Source: Combretum micranthum
Taxonomy: Eukaryota; Streptophyta; Magnoliopsida; Myrtales; Combretaceae
NCBI GenBank assembly: GCA_024138025.1
Contig: JAMXBD010002806.1
Coordinates: 97,381 to 161,380, forward strand
Direction of reading: 5' to 3'
Length of the DNA: 64,000 bases
Shown: positions 50,211 to 61,754 of the stretch, in pieces
Layout of the letters: every line of letters starts with the position of its first letter
Numbering within the stretch: the first letter of the stretch is position 1
Made by a program: the position numbers and the translations under genes
The notes under the pieces: generated by a model
The model's database searches: none
Told to the model about the DNA's origin: nothing
What the model saw: the letters and a program-made list of their open reading frames with translations, nothing else

Positions 50211-51761
50211 AGTTATTTTTATTCTATTTCATTTGTAGGAATTCATGCTTTATCTAATCCATTTGTAGATAAATTCCTATAATTTTGTGCCTTTATTGTG
50301 AAAAATGTTGTTTCAAAGATCATAAAAATAAGAAATAAATTATTTGAATCAAGATTGGAGCAATAACAAAATTTTTTGAAGATAAATTTTAGCCATAGCC
50401 TAAAGATCCCAATCGAGGGCAAGAAAACAAGGCAAAAGTGCAAACCATGCCATCAATTCAAACCATGATTTAAATTGAGAAGAACCATGCCTTATAATAT
50501 AATCAATCACACCTAGAGTCGTGTCTCGCAATTCTACCTGTAATGCAAACTAAAGACAATTGTGACTTTGATGAAAAAGACATAGCTTCTATTGTGGCCA
50601 ACCTTTGAGCCTACAATCTAAGCTACAAAAAGTGATCATGTCATATGTTTGTTGCCTTACTATCACAGCTAAAATAAGACAAAATTTTTGAAAGAATCTA
50701 CCAGGTCAGCAAATGTCGTCCATAAATAATAGTGCACAGACCTTACAAAACGTATGTTATACCATATGTAATAAATCCCTAACAGAATATAAAGTAGAGA
50801 GTAAGTTTTTAGTAAGAGGAACCTTTCTTCTTGCTAAAGATTCAAGTTTTCTAATTTCATATTAACCTAATGTTATGTTCTTGTAAGACCTTGTTATTAA
50901 TCAGTTATATTTATATTTATTTGATATTATTTCCTTTGAATATGTGTTTAATGCTCATATCCATGGAGAAATAATCATTTTAACTTAGGGTTTTGTGAAT
51001 CTAAGACCTGATTCTTGTGATTTCAATGCATTTTAATTAAATATTATTTGGGTACTCGTAGTTAGTAGCTCTAACCCTAACTCGTGAATTTATATGTAAG
51101 TGCACCATGTAAATTCATATCTAATTTCAATTGAACAGATTAAGAGAATATTATTTTGAATAGATCTAGGCTGCTAATGAAGTTGCCCATAATCACCTAG
51201 AGATAAGGATGGTAAAACTTTCTATCACTTGATTTTAACTTCATTTAAATAGGTTTTAAATCAATGGATTCTTAGACTTTATATGGATCTAGGTTACTGA
51301 TAACTTGTGAAGATATTTTGGTGCTCTAACTTAGATCTAGAGTTATTGACCTTGAAAGAGGCTTTATATATCTTAATGAATCCGATGGTATAAGTATACC
51401 CAGTAAACAACTTTTGAGTTTGTCAAGAAATCATTATAATGATTTGGTGAAGTAGACCCTAAGCTCATTCTTGCATTAAGAAATATCTATTATACAATTT
51501 TGCCCTAAAAATGTGTATATATTTAGCCTTAACCTAGCTTAGATTTTATTATTCATAATGTTTTTCTAAGTTTTTCTTTAGGTAGATAATAGATAAAAAG
51601 TAAGTATGGTAGATGCTAATGATTACGACCTAATACTTTCTATGTTATTTCAGTAGTTATGCTTGCCTAAATGGTAGTTGTGTGACCAAAGTTGAATAGA
51701 ACTTATTAGAAATATTATAAATTTTTGAAAACAACAACTTCGTGTCTTGGATACAGAATCA
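50211..51761 (+). repeat. 3' LTR of Athila element
   Basis: It begins TGGTTAGATAAG and ends TACAGAATCA, parallel to the 5' copy. Many substitutions and small indels separate the two, which implies an old insertion. Confidence 0.85.
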
Positions 51762-52149
51762 AGCATAAAACTAATAATAAATATTCTCTATAACCACACG
51801 TGCATCCTTTTTATACTTGGTTAAGTTTTTGTTGAAATACATTTCCAAAAATATAGATTAATTGATTTTTTTTCCAACTAGAATTTTGGCAATATGCACA
51901 TTTTTTAAACAATATAATTAGTTATATACTTCTATGAGCTATGCAGGATTGTGGTGTCTTCAAAGTTGAAGAATTTGGATTGTGTTAAGGATTTTAAATT
52001 TTTGAAGATCAAAGTGTCAGTCATTCAAAGAAAAAGAGTTTCCACTAATATTGGAAAAGATAGGCAAGTTGCAGGAAGTTGAGATTTTGAAATTGACATT
52101 TTTCACGTCTAAGTTATTTATTCGAGAAATGATACTTCATTATTACAAC

Positions 52150-52407
52150 TTAAATCAATTGCTTAATTTTGATATTAGAGACGTAAGGGTGGTTTTGGTG
52201 GCAGTGGTATGTTTATGGGTTTAGGTTATACACTTGATTCAATAGAGGAGAGAGAGTAGGGGATCCTATGTCCGTCTTGAGAAGAGGGAGAGAGGTTAGA
52301 GAGAGAGTGATGTCTATAAAATTAGGATTTTCTTTGCTACCAAAAAATGATATGCTTGGTTCGCTTAAATACCTAAATATGATGTGTCTGGCTCGCTCTA
52401 ATACCAC
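52150..52407 (-). mobile_element. 5' leader of a copia-like element (minus), truncated
   Basis: On the minus strand a primer site TGGTATTAGAGC (52395-52406) continues GAGCCAGAC, like the initiator tRNA-Met site of copia elements with one mismatch. The leader that follows contains the CT-rich repeat shared with 42385-42640. No gag or pol is seen downstream (toward lower coordinates), so the element is cut short. Confidence 0.6.
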
Positions 52408-52858
52408 ATTATGATGATATGCCTAGATCGATAGAAAATAGCGAATCTCAAACTCGAATTAATTTTTGCTTTTGGTGTTTTAGATTTATGGGTTTAACAA
52501 CGAATTAAAAGGATATGAACAACCGGATGAACAGATATGACGCACCATCTACGATCCAAACTACGTTATTCATAAATTGATATAACTCACAATCTAGTAA
52601 TAACAGTGTGTTTGCCACAATCATACTATGATTGATAAGAACATGATGTTCGCTACAATCACAAAAATTGATAAGAACGCAGTTGAACTTGCTCTCACAA
52701 TTGAAAAATAAATACAAAGCAAAAAGTTTATAAAAAAATTTCAAAAACTAGGGTTTAAAATACAATAGTGGGTATTTATAACCCCTCAACAATGGCAAAC
52801 TTGTAAATCATAAAAATTAATAAAATAAAAATAAAAAAATAACTAAAAAAATCCCACA
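52408..52858 (-). repeat. LTR of the minus-strand copia-like element
   Basis: Read on the minus strand it starts TGTGGGATTTTT at 52858 and runs to just before the primer site. It contains a TATA box (GGTTATAAATACC, plus 52771-52783) followed by a leader. Length is about 450 bp, usual for copia LTRs. The downstream end is approximate. Confidence 0.6.
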
Positions 52859-53516
52859 TTGGCAATATAGGTTGTCGGCTTACAATGTAAGCTACTAGCC
52901 TTTTTTAAGAAACGCTTGCTGCTACAATAACCATGTTGAACTTCAAAGCTAGATGAAGGCCACCGCTGTATCATTGTAAGCCATCGGCTTTGGACTCCTA
53001 AGCTGTCGACATTGGGGCAGCTTTGGTCTTTAAGCTGATATCTTTTGAGAGCCAACTTTCAACTGCTACTTCAACTGTATATTTCTTCCTTTCTTGATTA
53101 GAGGAGATATGATGCTCATCATCCTCCCAGCCTTGTTGAAGATTTTCCCTCAAATTTGATGGTAAATATGTCTACTGAATCAAAGACAAACCTGCAAAAA
53201 TCAAAAGTCAAATATTTGATATCCAAAGGGTTGATATCAAAAATCAATCCAGCAGCAAGTACTCTATAGTTCTTGACTCCCCATAGTAGGATCATTGTCA
53301 TATAGAACATGCTTCCAATACTAGTATACATCCATAACACTCCAATTGTCATCCCTGTTAGCATCCATTCGACTACAGTAGTCATAAGGCACCTTAAAAC
53401 TTCTCTTCTCAAACAATTCATTCAGTAGCTCTATTAATACATGGAACTCTTTCATATGAAGCACAACTTTGCTAGATAAGTCATATTGATTCACAAAGTT
53501 ACCAACCAATAGCTAT
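52859..53516 (-). other. Unassigned segment with overlapping minus-strand frames
   Basis: Two minus-strand frames overlap here: 53119-53421 (100 codons, hydrophobic, WMLTGMTIGVLWMYTSIG) and 53321-53509 (KEFHVLIELLNELF). I do not recognise either. Splicing or a frameshift would be needed to join them, and stops follow. It could be a gene fragment or the degenerate interior of a transposon. Confidence 0.35.
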
Positions 53517-54729
53517 TGGTCGAGCCTGAATTTTTCCACTAATCTCATCTGGTTCATTTCTCCTAACCCGATTCACATTAAACCGAACCCATTTAACATG
53601 AATCCTCGACTAGGTGTTAAAAGAAATTTTTAAAAAAATTTTAAAGTCGCCACCCGATATAAATCGGGAAAAAATAAAAGCTAGGATCAATGGGTCGGTT
53701 GATCCTAACTTAGCTACTAGTCTGTGAAAATTTGATTTGAAAAATCAACTTTTAAAACCATATATCATGGATTCGGGGGCTAACCTATTAAAACCAAATG
53801 GTTACCTTTTGGAATTTTAAATTATAATCTATCCATTATATCCTAAAAAAAATCAAATAATATATTACATAACAAATATTTACAAGTCAAATCATTTATT
53901 TTTATTTTTTATGTGCTTTTCTTCATTTTTATTTTTATTATTTTTTAGAACATAAACATCAACAAAATATCTTATATTTACAAAATATTTATTTACTAAA
54001 AAGAACAAAACATTTTTTTTTATTTTTTAATGTCGCCCCGCAGGTGCCTAAGTACTCGCTAACCGAGATAAGACAAAACGTAGTTCTTTTAAAAAAAATT
54101 TTAATTTGTTGGTCAATTTTAATTTTTTGAACTCTTTTCATTTTAAGTTCATTAAATTTTGAATTTTCATAAAAAATTATTTTTGATGATCCTATGATCT
54201 AATCAATTGATTTTTTATTTTATGAAAACATATTTTTCTAAGTTCGAAAATCATTTTTTTTTTTAATTTTGTTCTTTAGAAAATCCAATTTTATTATTTT
54301 TATTTATTTTTTTATTATTATTTTTTTATTTTTTATTTTTTTAAAAAAAATCATCACATAAATTCACAATATATCCAGAATAATTTACAATATATTAAAA
54401 TTATTTTTCATGCATTAAATATGCATTTCTAAGGCAATTTGTGTATAATACGCATTAAAAATATTCAAAAATATTAAAAATATCAAAAAAAATAAATTTA
54501 TATAAAAAATAAATATTTTGATTTTTCTGGATTTTTCTGTATTTTTCTGAATTTTTCTGAATTTTTTATGAATTTTTTACTATTTTTTTGCTATTTTTAT
54601 TATTTTCTGAAATTAATTATATAATAAAAATATAATAAAATAATGCAGATTAACCTGGACCGTCGGATGAGGCGGACGAAATCTGGAGCGTCGATCGCGC
54701 TGACCGATCTGGATCGTCTGATCTTGTTG

Positions 54730-54925
54730 ACTCGATCTGAGCCGTCTGATCGCTTGATTGAATCTAAGCCGTCTAATCGCTTGATTGAATCTGGGCCGTC
54801 TGATCGCTTGATTGAATCTGGGCCGTCTGATCGCTTGATTGAATCTGGGCCGTCTGATCTGCTTGATTGAATCTGGACCGTCTGATCTGCTTGATTGAAT
54901 CTGGACCGTCCGATCAGAGTTGACC
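54730..54925. repeat. LTR minisatellite, 26-27 bp unit, seven or so copies
   Basis: The unit reads CCGTCTGATCGCTTGATTGA plus ATCTGG, with variants. This LTR has two GGACCG-type units at the end where the other LTR (62975-63125) has one, so copy number changed after insertion or during replication. The short plus-strand frame over it is repeat-derived. Confidence 0.85.
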
Positions 54926-55411
54926 GTTGACCGATGACCGACGTCGTTGACCGACCGAGTTGGATTCGGATCTTCGGGTCGGATCTCGGAGCTCCGACGG
55001 TGAAGAAGACGATGACGCGACTTTTCAGGGCGGATTCCGGCGGCTCCGGTGGTCCTCGGCGCTGGAGCTTGTCGGCCCGACTCCTGCTGCGACGGCGCGT
55101 CCTTTGGTGGTGGTGGCGTTCACTCAGAACGCGGCAAGGGGCAGCTCCGGCGGTGGTTGTACGGCGGCGTTGATGAACAAAGTTTTAAAAAATTTTCAGA
55201 GAGAAATCCGATCAATTCGAACAAATCTAAGCACACTAAATCATCCAAATCAAGTTTCTAACATTGTTACAACACTCAATTTGGATTAAATCTGATCCAA
55301 TCATTCGAATTTGAAAAATTCGAATTCTATACCCTAAAACGAGAATTTCGATTGGCTTTGCTATGTATGTGTTCTTCTCAAATTGACTTGTGCCTTTTGA
55401 TCCTAGGACCT

Positions 55412-55423
55412 CCTATTTATAGG
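55412..55423 (-). promoter_or_regulatory. TATA box of Tat/Ogre-type LTR
   Basis: The minus strand reads CCTATAAATAGG and lies upstream, in element sense, of the GC-rich island. The same box is at 63626-63637 in the other LTR. Confidence 0.7.
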
Positions 55424-55991
55424 TTGCAAGCTCAATTTACGTTTCAAGCAGTTTCGAATAATGAATCAATTTTTGCCTCTTGATTTTTCACGAATTTAAT
55501 TCGAAAATCCATGATTAAATTGTTTGAAAACTGATGAATTGATGATTGTTTTCATATTCCATGCCAGATTCATCCACTCAATTTTTGTAACTCCTCATTC
55601 ATGTGCAATTGAATGCTTTATACATTGAATTTTGTAACTTTTGGGTTGTTTTTTGCACTAATCTTTCATATTGTAACCACTTTGCAATCCCATCATCAAT
55701 TTTGACAATCAATGATGTTTTGTCAGTTAAAAACTGATGCAAAGTAAGGCAAAGTCACATTTGAGGAAAATGAAAAGACAAAAATGATAAAAAGGCAAAA
55801 ATTTGCCTTTGCTAGGGTTTGAACCTGTGTCCTTGAGCTTGATGTGTGTTTGGGTCCATGTGTTTAACCAACAGGCCATTTGGCCTGTGCCTTGATCACT
55901 TAGCCAATTTCATCAATACTTAAGGCTTTTGAAAAATGAATTTAATTAAATTTTAAGCCTTAATTAATTGGGCAAAAATTGGGTGTCTACA

Positions 55992-56006
55992 GCTGCCCCT
56001 CTTTGT
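55992..56006 (-). other. Polypurine tract (minus strand)
   Basis: On the minus strand CAAAGAGGGGCAGC directly precedes the LTR start TGTAGACACCC. This arrangement is typical of Tat/Ogre elements. Confidence 0.85.
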
Positions 56007-56154
56007 GGTAAAGTTTGAACAAAACTTTTGCCACAAAGACAAAAAGACAACCAATTTTTGCTTAGCTTCTTCCTTCCTTAAAATCTTGTGCTAAACTATC
56101 TGTCGAGTTTAGACTTGAGATTTTGTTAGGTCAACTGTCGGACCTAGACTTTAA

Positions 56155-56925
56155 TTTGGTCATTTGTCGGACCAATGGGCTTTGGTTTGGTCATTTGCCG
56201 GACCAATGGCTGGTTTGGTCATTTGCCGGACCAATGGGCTTTGGTTTGGTCATTTGCCGGACCAATGGGTTTGGTTTGGTCATTTGCCGGACCAATGGGC
56301 TTTGGTCATTTGCCGGACCAATGGGCTTTGGTTTGGTCATTTGCCGGACCAATGGGTTGGTTTGGTCATTTGCCGGACCAATGGGCTTTGGTTTGTCATT
56401 TGCCGGACCAATGGGTTGGTTTGGTCATTTGCCGGACCAATGGGCTTTGGTTTGGTCATTTGCCGGACCAATGGGCTTGGTTTGGTCATTTGCCGGACCA
56501 ATGGGCTTTGGTTTGGTCATTTGCCGGACCAATGGGCTTTGGTTGGTCATTTGCCGGACCAATGGGCTTTGGTTTGGTCATTTGCCGGACCAATGGGCTT
56601 TGGTTTGGTCATTTGCCGGACCAATGGGCTTTGGTTTGGTCTTGCCGGACCAATGGGGTTGGTTTGGTCATTTGCCGGACCAATGGGCTTTGGTTTGGTC
56701 ATTTGCCGGACCAATGGGCTTTGGTCATTTGCCGGACCAATGGGCTTTGGTTTGGTCATTTGCCGGACCAATGGGCTTTGGTTTGGTCATTTGCCGGACC
56801 AATGGGCTTTGGTCATTTGCCGGACCAATGGGCTTTGGTCATTTGCCGGACCAATGGGCTTTGGTTTGGTCATTTGCCGGACCAATGGGCTTTGGTCATT
56901 TGCCGGACCAATGGGCTTTGGTTTC
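56155..56925. repeat. Tandem array of 26 units, 26 or 31 bp, hairpin-forming
   Basis: The core TTGGTCATTTGCCGGACCAA is followed by TGGGCTTTGG and, in longer units, an extra TTTGG. I count 26 copies, the first with TGTCGG for TGCCGG, plus a degenerate copy near 56131. TTGGTC and GACCAA are perfect inverted arms around an 8-nt loop. All three plus-strand frames stay open through it because the unit has no stop, so those frames are not genes. Confidence 0.95.
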
Positions 56926-56929
56926 CATC

Positions 56930-57190
56930 TGGAATGGATGGATTTCTAACTTCTTCTGATCACATCTTTAGTGGATGGATTTCTGATTCTGTCTTGATCA
57001 CCATCTTTAGTGGATGGATTTCTGAATTCTGTCTTGATCACTATCTTGTGTGAATGAATTTCTGAATTTTGTCTTGAGTGAATGAATTTCTGAACTCTAT
57101 CTTGATCACCATCTTAATTGATGGGTTTCTGAATTTTGTCTTGATCACCATCTTGGGTGAATGAATTTCTGAATTCTGTCTTGCTGAATT
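56930..57190. repeat. Tandem array, unit about 42 bp
   Basis: About six to seven degenerate copies of GGATGGATTTCTGAATTCTG followed by TCTTGATCACCATCTTTAGT. It adjoins the 26-unit array. Confidence 0.8.
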
Positions 57191-57279
57191 TTGTCTTCAT
57201 CTTGAAAGTATGGATTTTGTGTTTGGTCAGTACTTAAACTATCTGTCGAGTCTAGACTGAGGGGGATTTGTGAATTTTC

Positions 57280-57550
57280 AGTCCACTTGGGACTGGTTTT
57301 TTTTTTTATCCACTTGGGACTTGGTTTTTTTTTTTTTTCTTGATCCACTTAGGGACTCTGGTTTTATGATCCACTTAGGGACTTGGTTTTTCTGATCCAC
57401 TTGGGGAATGGTTTTTTCTGACCCACTTAGGGACTTGGTTTTTTCTGATCCACTTGGGGAACTGTTTTTTTCTGACCCACATGGGGAACAGGTTTTTTCT
57501 GATCCACTTGGGGAACTGGTTTTTCTGATCCACTTGGGGGCTTGGTTTTT
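57280..57550. repeat. Tandem array, unit about 26-33 bp
   Basis: About ten copies of GATCCACTTAGGGACTTGG followed by a T run of variable length and a final CT(GA). Length variation lies mainly in the T run. Confidence 0.88.
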
Positions 57551-57554
57551 TTTT

Positions 57555-57830
57555 TTGGAAAACTCGAGTAGGCTTCAGACTTTTTCTTTTTTGGGAGACT
57601 TGGATGGGTTTCAAGCTTTTTTTTTTTTTTTTTTGAAAATTGCTTTGAAAACTTGGATGGGCTTCAAGTTTTTCTTTTTTTTGGAAAACTTGGTTTGAAA
57701 ACTTGGATGGGCTTCAAGTTTTTCTTGGTTGAAAACGAATGGGCTTCAAGTTTTCTTTCTTCTTGGAAGACTCGGATGGACTTCAAGCTTTTCTTGAAAA
57801 GTTTGGAAACTTGGTTCAAACGTACCTTAT
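57555..57830. repeat. Tandem array based on ACTTGGATGGGCTTCAAG
   Basis: About five to six degenerate copies of GAAAACTTGGATGGGCTTCA plus AG and a T-rich spacer. It is the fourth consecutive array on the 3' side of the element. Confidence 0.75.
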
Positions 57831-59128
57831 GAATGGCGTTTGTTTTTAACATTAGTGCTTCTCGAGTTGACACTCGACTTGTTAAGGCGCTCCTTGAGCT
57901 GGCCTAAACTTACAACTTGACAAGGCAGCACAACACTTCCTTAAGTTGGTGATTCTCAATTTGAAGAATAGGATGAAGCTCATACGATCCTAAAAAAAAC
58001 AAGCTCCTTGAGCAGACTATCCTGATGCTGAAGAAACAGTTGATGCTCTTTGGCATACAATCTTAAAGATTGAAGGTAGGATGACGCCCTTTGAGCCGTG
58101 ACCCTAATACCTAAAACAGGTAGGATGCGCTCATTTGAGAGGTGATCTTAAAACTTAAACACAAACTTAAAAATCCAGTTTTGAAAACCGTAGCCTGAAA
58201 TTTTTTTTTTTTTGGCTAATTTTTAATGTGGGAAATTCTTCTCATTTTTCATTGAAAATTTTTAAGAAAACCTTTGAGAATCTTTTTCTTTTAAAAACCA
58301 AAACCTTTTTTTTAATTCTTTTATTTTAAAAATTTAAACCAAAGGCAATTTTTTTTTACTTTTAATGAAGAAAACTTATTTTCTCCTTTTTTTTTATTAC
58401 TTTTCAGATATTTGGAAAAAACTTTTTTTATTTTTATTTTTTTGGAAGAAATTCCTTCTTTTCTTGGACCTTTTAAAGGTAAAAAGTTTCCTTTTTTTTT
58501 TTTTTTGAATTCCAACTTTTTTTTTTAAAGTTACCAACAGGTAAAAATAATCATAAATAGGGTTTGCCCCATTGATCACTCTTTTTTTTTTTCAGCCTAA
58601 GGCTTCACTATTAACCACCTAAGGTCTTTTATTGAAAAATTTTAATCATTGGGGGCAAAGTTTTTCTTTTAGGACATTAATTTGAAAATTGGGGCATTGT
58701 TTCCAACTTTGGGGCAATTAATTCCTAACCCTGAGGCAGACTTCTTTCAAATTGGGGCAAATGATTTCATGCCCCTGGGATGATTCTTACACCAAGGTTG
58801 GTTATCTTATTTTAAGTTACCTAATCAAAGAGGACTTCCTTACACTCTCTTAGGCTTATTTTCACACATTTGACTCGGATTCCAAAAATTATGGTCCGGC
58901 TTGCAAGTGACACACTTTGGTCAATCTATTAGGTCTTTTTTGGACTGTAATGTGGGCTTTTGGTTGTTGGCTTTAATCAAAAAGAGATATTTCATAAAGG
59001 CTTTTTTTTTTTTTCAACACATCCCGGGTTTACAAGTCAAGAACCCTTAAGGAAAACTTGAATATGCACTTATTCCTAGTTTCAAGAGCATTAATAAATC
59101 AACTCCTTTGATCCAAAGAGTCTCTAAA
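57831..59128. other. Internal region, no gene seen
   Basis: AT-rich with long T runs on the plus strand (A runs in element sense). Short frames here (58321-58515, 58397-58579) are lysine-rich low-complexity translations of these runs. Confidence 0.6.
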
Positions 59129-59485
59129 GGTGGAATTGTGGATGGGCCCATAATATAGATTTTGGACCTTGTGTTTTGATGGGCTTTGAACTTTGAGCAT
59201 GTGCCCCCAGTGTTTGGGTATGATCACCTTGTGTGATTGTCTTCCATCAGGGTGGAATTGTGGGTGGGTCCATGATATAAATTTTGGACCTTGTGTTTTG
59301 ATGGGCCTTGAACTTTGAGCATGTGCCCCCAGTGTTTGGGTATGATCACCTTGTGTGATTGTCTTCCATCAGGGTGGAATTGTGGGTGGGTCCATGATAT
59401 AAATTTTGGACCTTGTGTTTTGATGGGCCTTGAGTTTTAAGCATATGCTTCTAACTTCTTGGTTTAATCACCTTGCTTGGATTCT
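59129..59485. repeat. 122-bp tandem repeat, about three units
   Basis: Units start GGTGGAATTGTGG at 59129, 59251 and 59373. The first two are 122 bp each and nearly identical. The third diverges after about 70 bp. Confidence 0.9.
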
Positions 59486-61754
59486 TCATTCTTTTTTTTT
59501 TTCTTTTTTTTTTTTTTTTTGGCACTTTATTCATGCATCCCTTTTTTCTTCTTCTTTTGCAAGGTGATTTGTATTTTTTCCATTGGATGGCTTATAGCTC
59601 AAAGTATATGGATTGTGTATGGTTTGGGATAGAAACTCTTCTTCCTTTCAAAGGAAATGATTTATTTATGTCAATTGACTACTCTTGAATTGATGCAACT
59701 AGGGCAAGTGCATATAAGTTAATCCTTTTTCTCCTTGATAATGACCCTGACCTCCAAATTGCCCCGTTGTGGGGTACCCTAATGTAGGGTGGTTCTTGAC
59801 AGGGCTTAATTTTAAAAAATTCTTCCTTAATAGGCTCAAATGGGTTAACAAAGGATAATGTGTTTAGGACTTTGAAATGAATGCCTAATGTCACTTTGAC
59901 CTATGTATCAAATTCAAACTAGACCTCCTTTAAGGAATGAGTCCATTTTATCTCTCACAATTCACTCCACTCTTAGTGTGTAGGGTAGTGTTTGGGATTA
60001 AGTTTGCCTCTTTTCATTCTAGGCCACTATTTAATAAGAATTTTTGGGTTTTCAATCATCCATTTTTTTATTGCCTCAGGATATATAACTAAATGCCCCA
60101 TTTGGATTTATCAAATGCCCCTAATCGGTAAAGTCCTTTTGGTTGCCCCCTAGTTTTGATTTCATTTGCCTTTAGCTTAAAATGAATGATCATTGAGGTA
60201 ACAATTTTGAAACATTCTTTTTCTGTTGGCAATTTTCCTTCTTTTCTAATTTTTTTTTTTTTTTTTTTTGAAAATAACCTTTATTCTCTTTCTCATTTGT
60301 TGGAAAACAATTTTCATTTTTTTTCTTAAAAAAAATTGTTGGAGAACAAGTTTGAAAAACTTTTATTCTCTTTTTTTTTTTTAGACAACAACTTTTTGTT
60401 CTCACTTTTTATTTTAAAAAATCTTCAAAAAAAAGAAAGTTGTTGATGGATATTTACAAAAAAGAATGTTTGAAAATGATTATTTATCCTAAAGTGGAAA
60501 AAGGATATTTACAAAAATAATTCATTTTTTTCTTTTTTCTTTAAGGCAAAAATTATTTTACAAGAATAGTGGAACAAAAAAGACCCCCCTTTTTCTTTTA
60601 GAAGGAAATTCAAATGGGGGTTGATTTTTACAGGGATGATTATCCTGAAGACAAGGGAGAGGAATACATATGACAAAGGTAATTTTGATTGGAGAGGACC
60701 TATAACTATAGGTGGACAAAATTTACTCTATGAGTATTTACAAGTCTACTGTACACATTTTTTATTTTATTTTATTTTTTTCTTAAAAAAAGATGCAAAG
60801 ATGCAAGCATACAGATGCAATTGGGGATAATGACCTTGAAAATTTGATGAAAAAATTTTGCTGGAGTTGATGAAAAATTTTTTTTTTTTGAAAACCTTTT
60901 TTTTTAAACAAAAAAAAATAACTCCATTTTTTAAAAAAAATTTTGGTCACTATCCATATAAATGGAGATAAGGACCCTGAAAGTTTTGGTGAAAAAGTTT
61001 TGTTGGAATTGATGAAAAATCATTTTTTTGAAAATCTTCTTTTTTTAAAAAATAACAAAATTAATTAAGACTCCATTTGAAAAAAGAAATTAGTCACTAT
61101 CCATGCCAATGGGGATAATGACACAAAAAAACTTTACTTGAAGTGGTATTAATTTTTTTTAAAAAATAAAGGTTTAAAAACCATCTCAATCTAAAATTTT
61201 ATTTACTAAAAAAAATGTTTGATTTTTGAAAACTTCCTTTTTTAGGAAAGAAACAACTCCACATTTAAAAAAATTTGGTGGACTTTTTTGAAATTTTTTT
61301 ATTTTTGAAAAAACATTTTTTGGAAGAAAATACAACTCCATTTTTTTTGAAAAGTTTGGTCAAAATCCCATGTTGAAATGCATGATTTGGTGGGTTCTAT
61401 AGGTCCCCGATTTAGTGGTACTAAACCGGAGTGGGAGGACATTTCTTGATCTAGAGGGTGGAAAGCCACAGCCCCCGGACCTTACTTCGTCCTCCTCGCT
61501 TAGGCTCTTAAGACGGCCTGGGTCCGACCGTATCTAGCACACATTTATGCTAATGCAAATGCAAATGCAAATATAAATAAATAAACAACAAGCTTTTGCT
61601 TTCTTTTTCATACCTGCAAGGTTAGTATATATTTACAAACAATTATTCAATATAATATACAAAGAATCATATATTCACAAAAATTGAGCAAGGATAAATT
61701 TAAAATTTAAAATTCCTAAGTGGCTAGCCCTCTTTTTTTTAAAAAAAAAAATAG
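59486..61754. other. Internal region toward the primer site, no gene seen
   Basis: Low-complexity T/A runs dominate. Two related segments beginning near 60830 and 60960 share GATAA(T/G)GACC(T/C)TGAAA and later GTCACTATCCAT. A more GC-rich stretch (61390-61545) is the expected position of the 5' leader in element sense. No protein motif was found. Confidence 0.6.

Larger units (their letters stand above)
43061..51761 (+). mobile_element. Athila-type Ty3/gypsy element with deleted RT core
   Basis: Two LTRs of about 1.55-1.6 kb enclose a tRNA-Asp-type primer site, gag/protease remnants, an RT-RNase H fragment, integrase, a long non-coding 3' part and a GT-rich purine tract, as in Athila. Protein motifs match Athila polyproteins closely. 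All frames are broken. No clear target duplication is seen around 43061 and 51761, which may reflect age or imprecise ends. Confidence 0.9.
53517..55991 (-). repeat. 3' LTR (in element sense) of the Tat/Ogre-type element
   Basis: On the plus strand it runs from TGGTCGAGCC to GGGTGTCTACA. It is AT-rich except for a GC-rich island (about 54645-55180). It contains a 26-27 bp minisatellite (54730-54925) and a TATA box on the minus strand. It is about 2.48 kb and matches 61776-64000 throughout. Confidence 0.88.

Noticed and set aside
52505..52744. 79-codon minus-strand frame
   Set aside because: It lies wholly within the copia-like LTR between TATA box and primer site, so it is probably untranslated leader.
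54934..55289. Arg/Gly-rich frames in the GC-rich LTR island, also 63123-63474
   Set aside because: Frames differ between the two LTRs and break at small indels. The openness follows from GC-rich composition.
56155..56925. CRISPR-like regular repeat
   Set aside because: Units are directly adjacent with no unique spacers, and the setting is a plant retrotransposon.
56123..57053. Three long overlapping plus-strand reading frames (up to 292 codons)
   Set aside because: They are translations of the tandem array in all three frames. The unit has no stop codon, so openness carries no information.
57145..58579. Several Lys/Pro-rich minus-strand frames
   Set aside because: They arise from tandem arrays and T runs and show no protein family motif.
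59473..60405. Phe- or Lys-rich frames near long T runs
   Set aside because: Homopolymer translations. The T runs themselves are not credible terminators in this setting.
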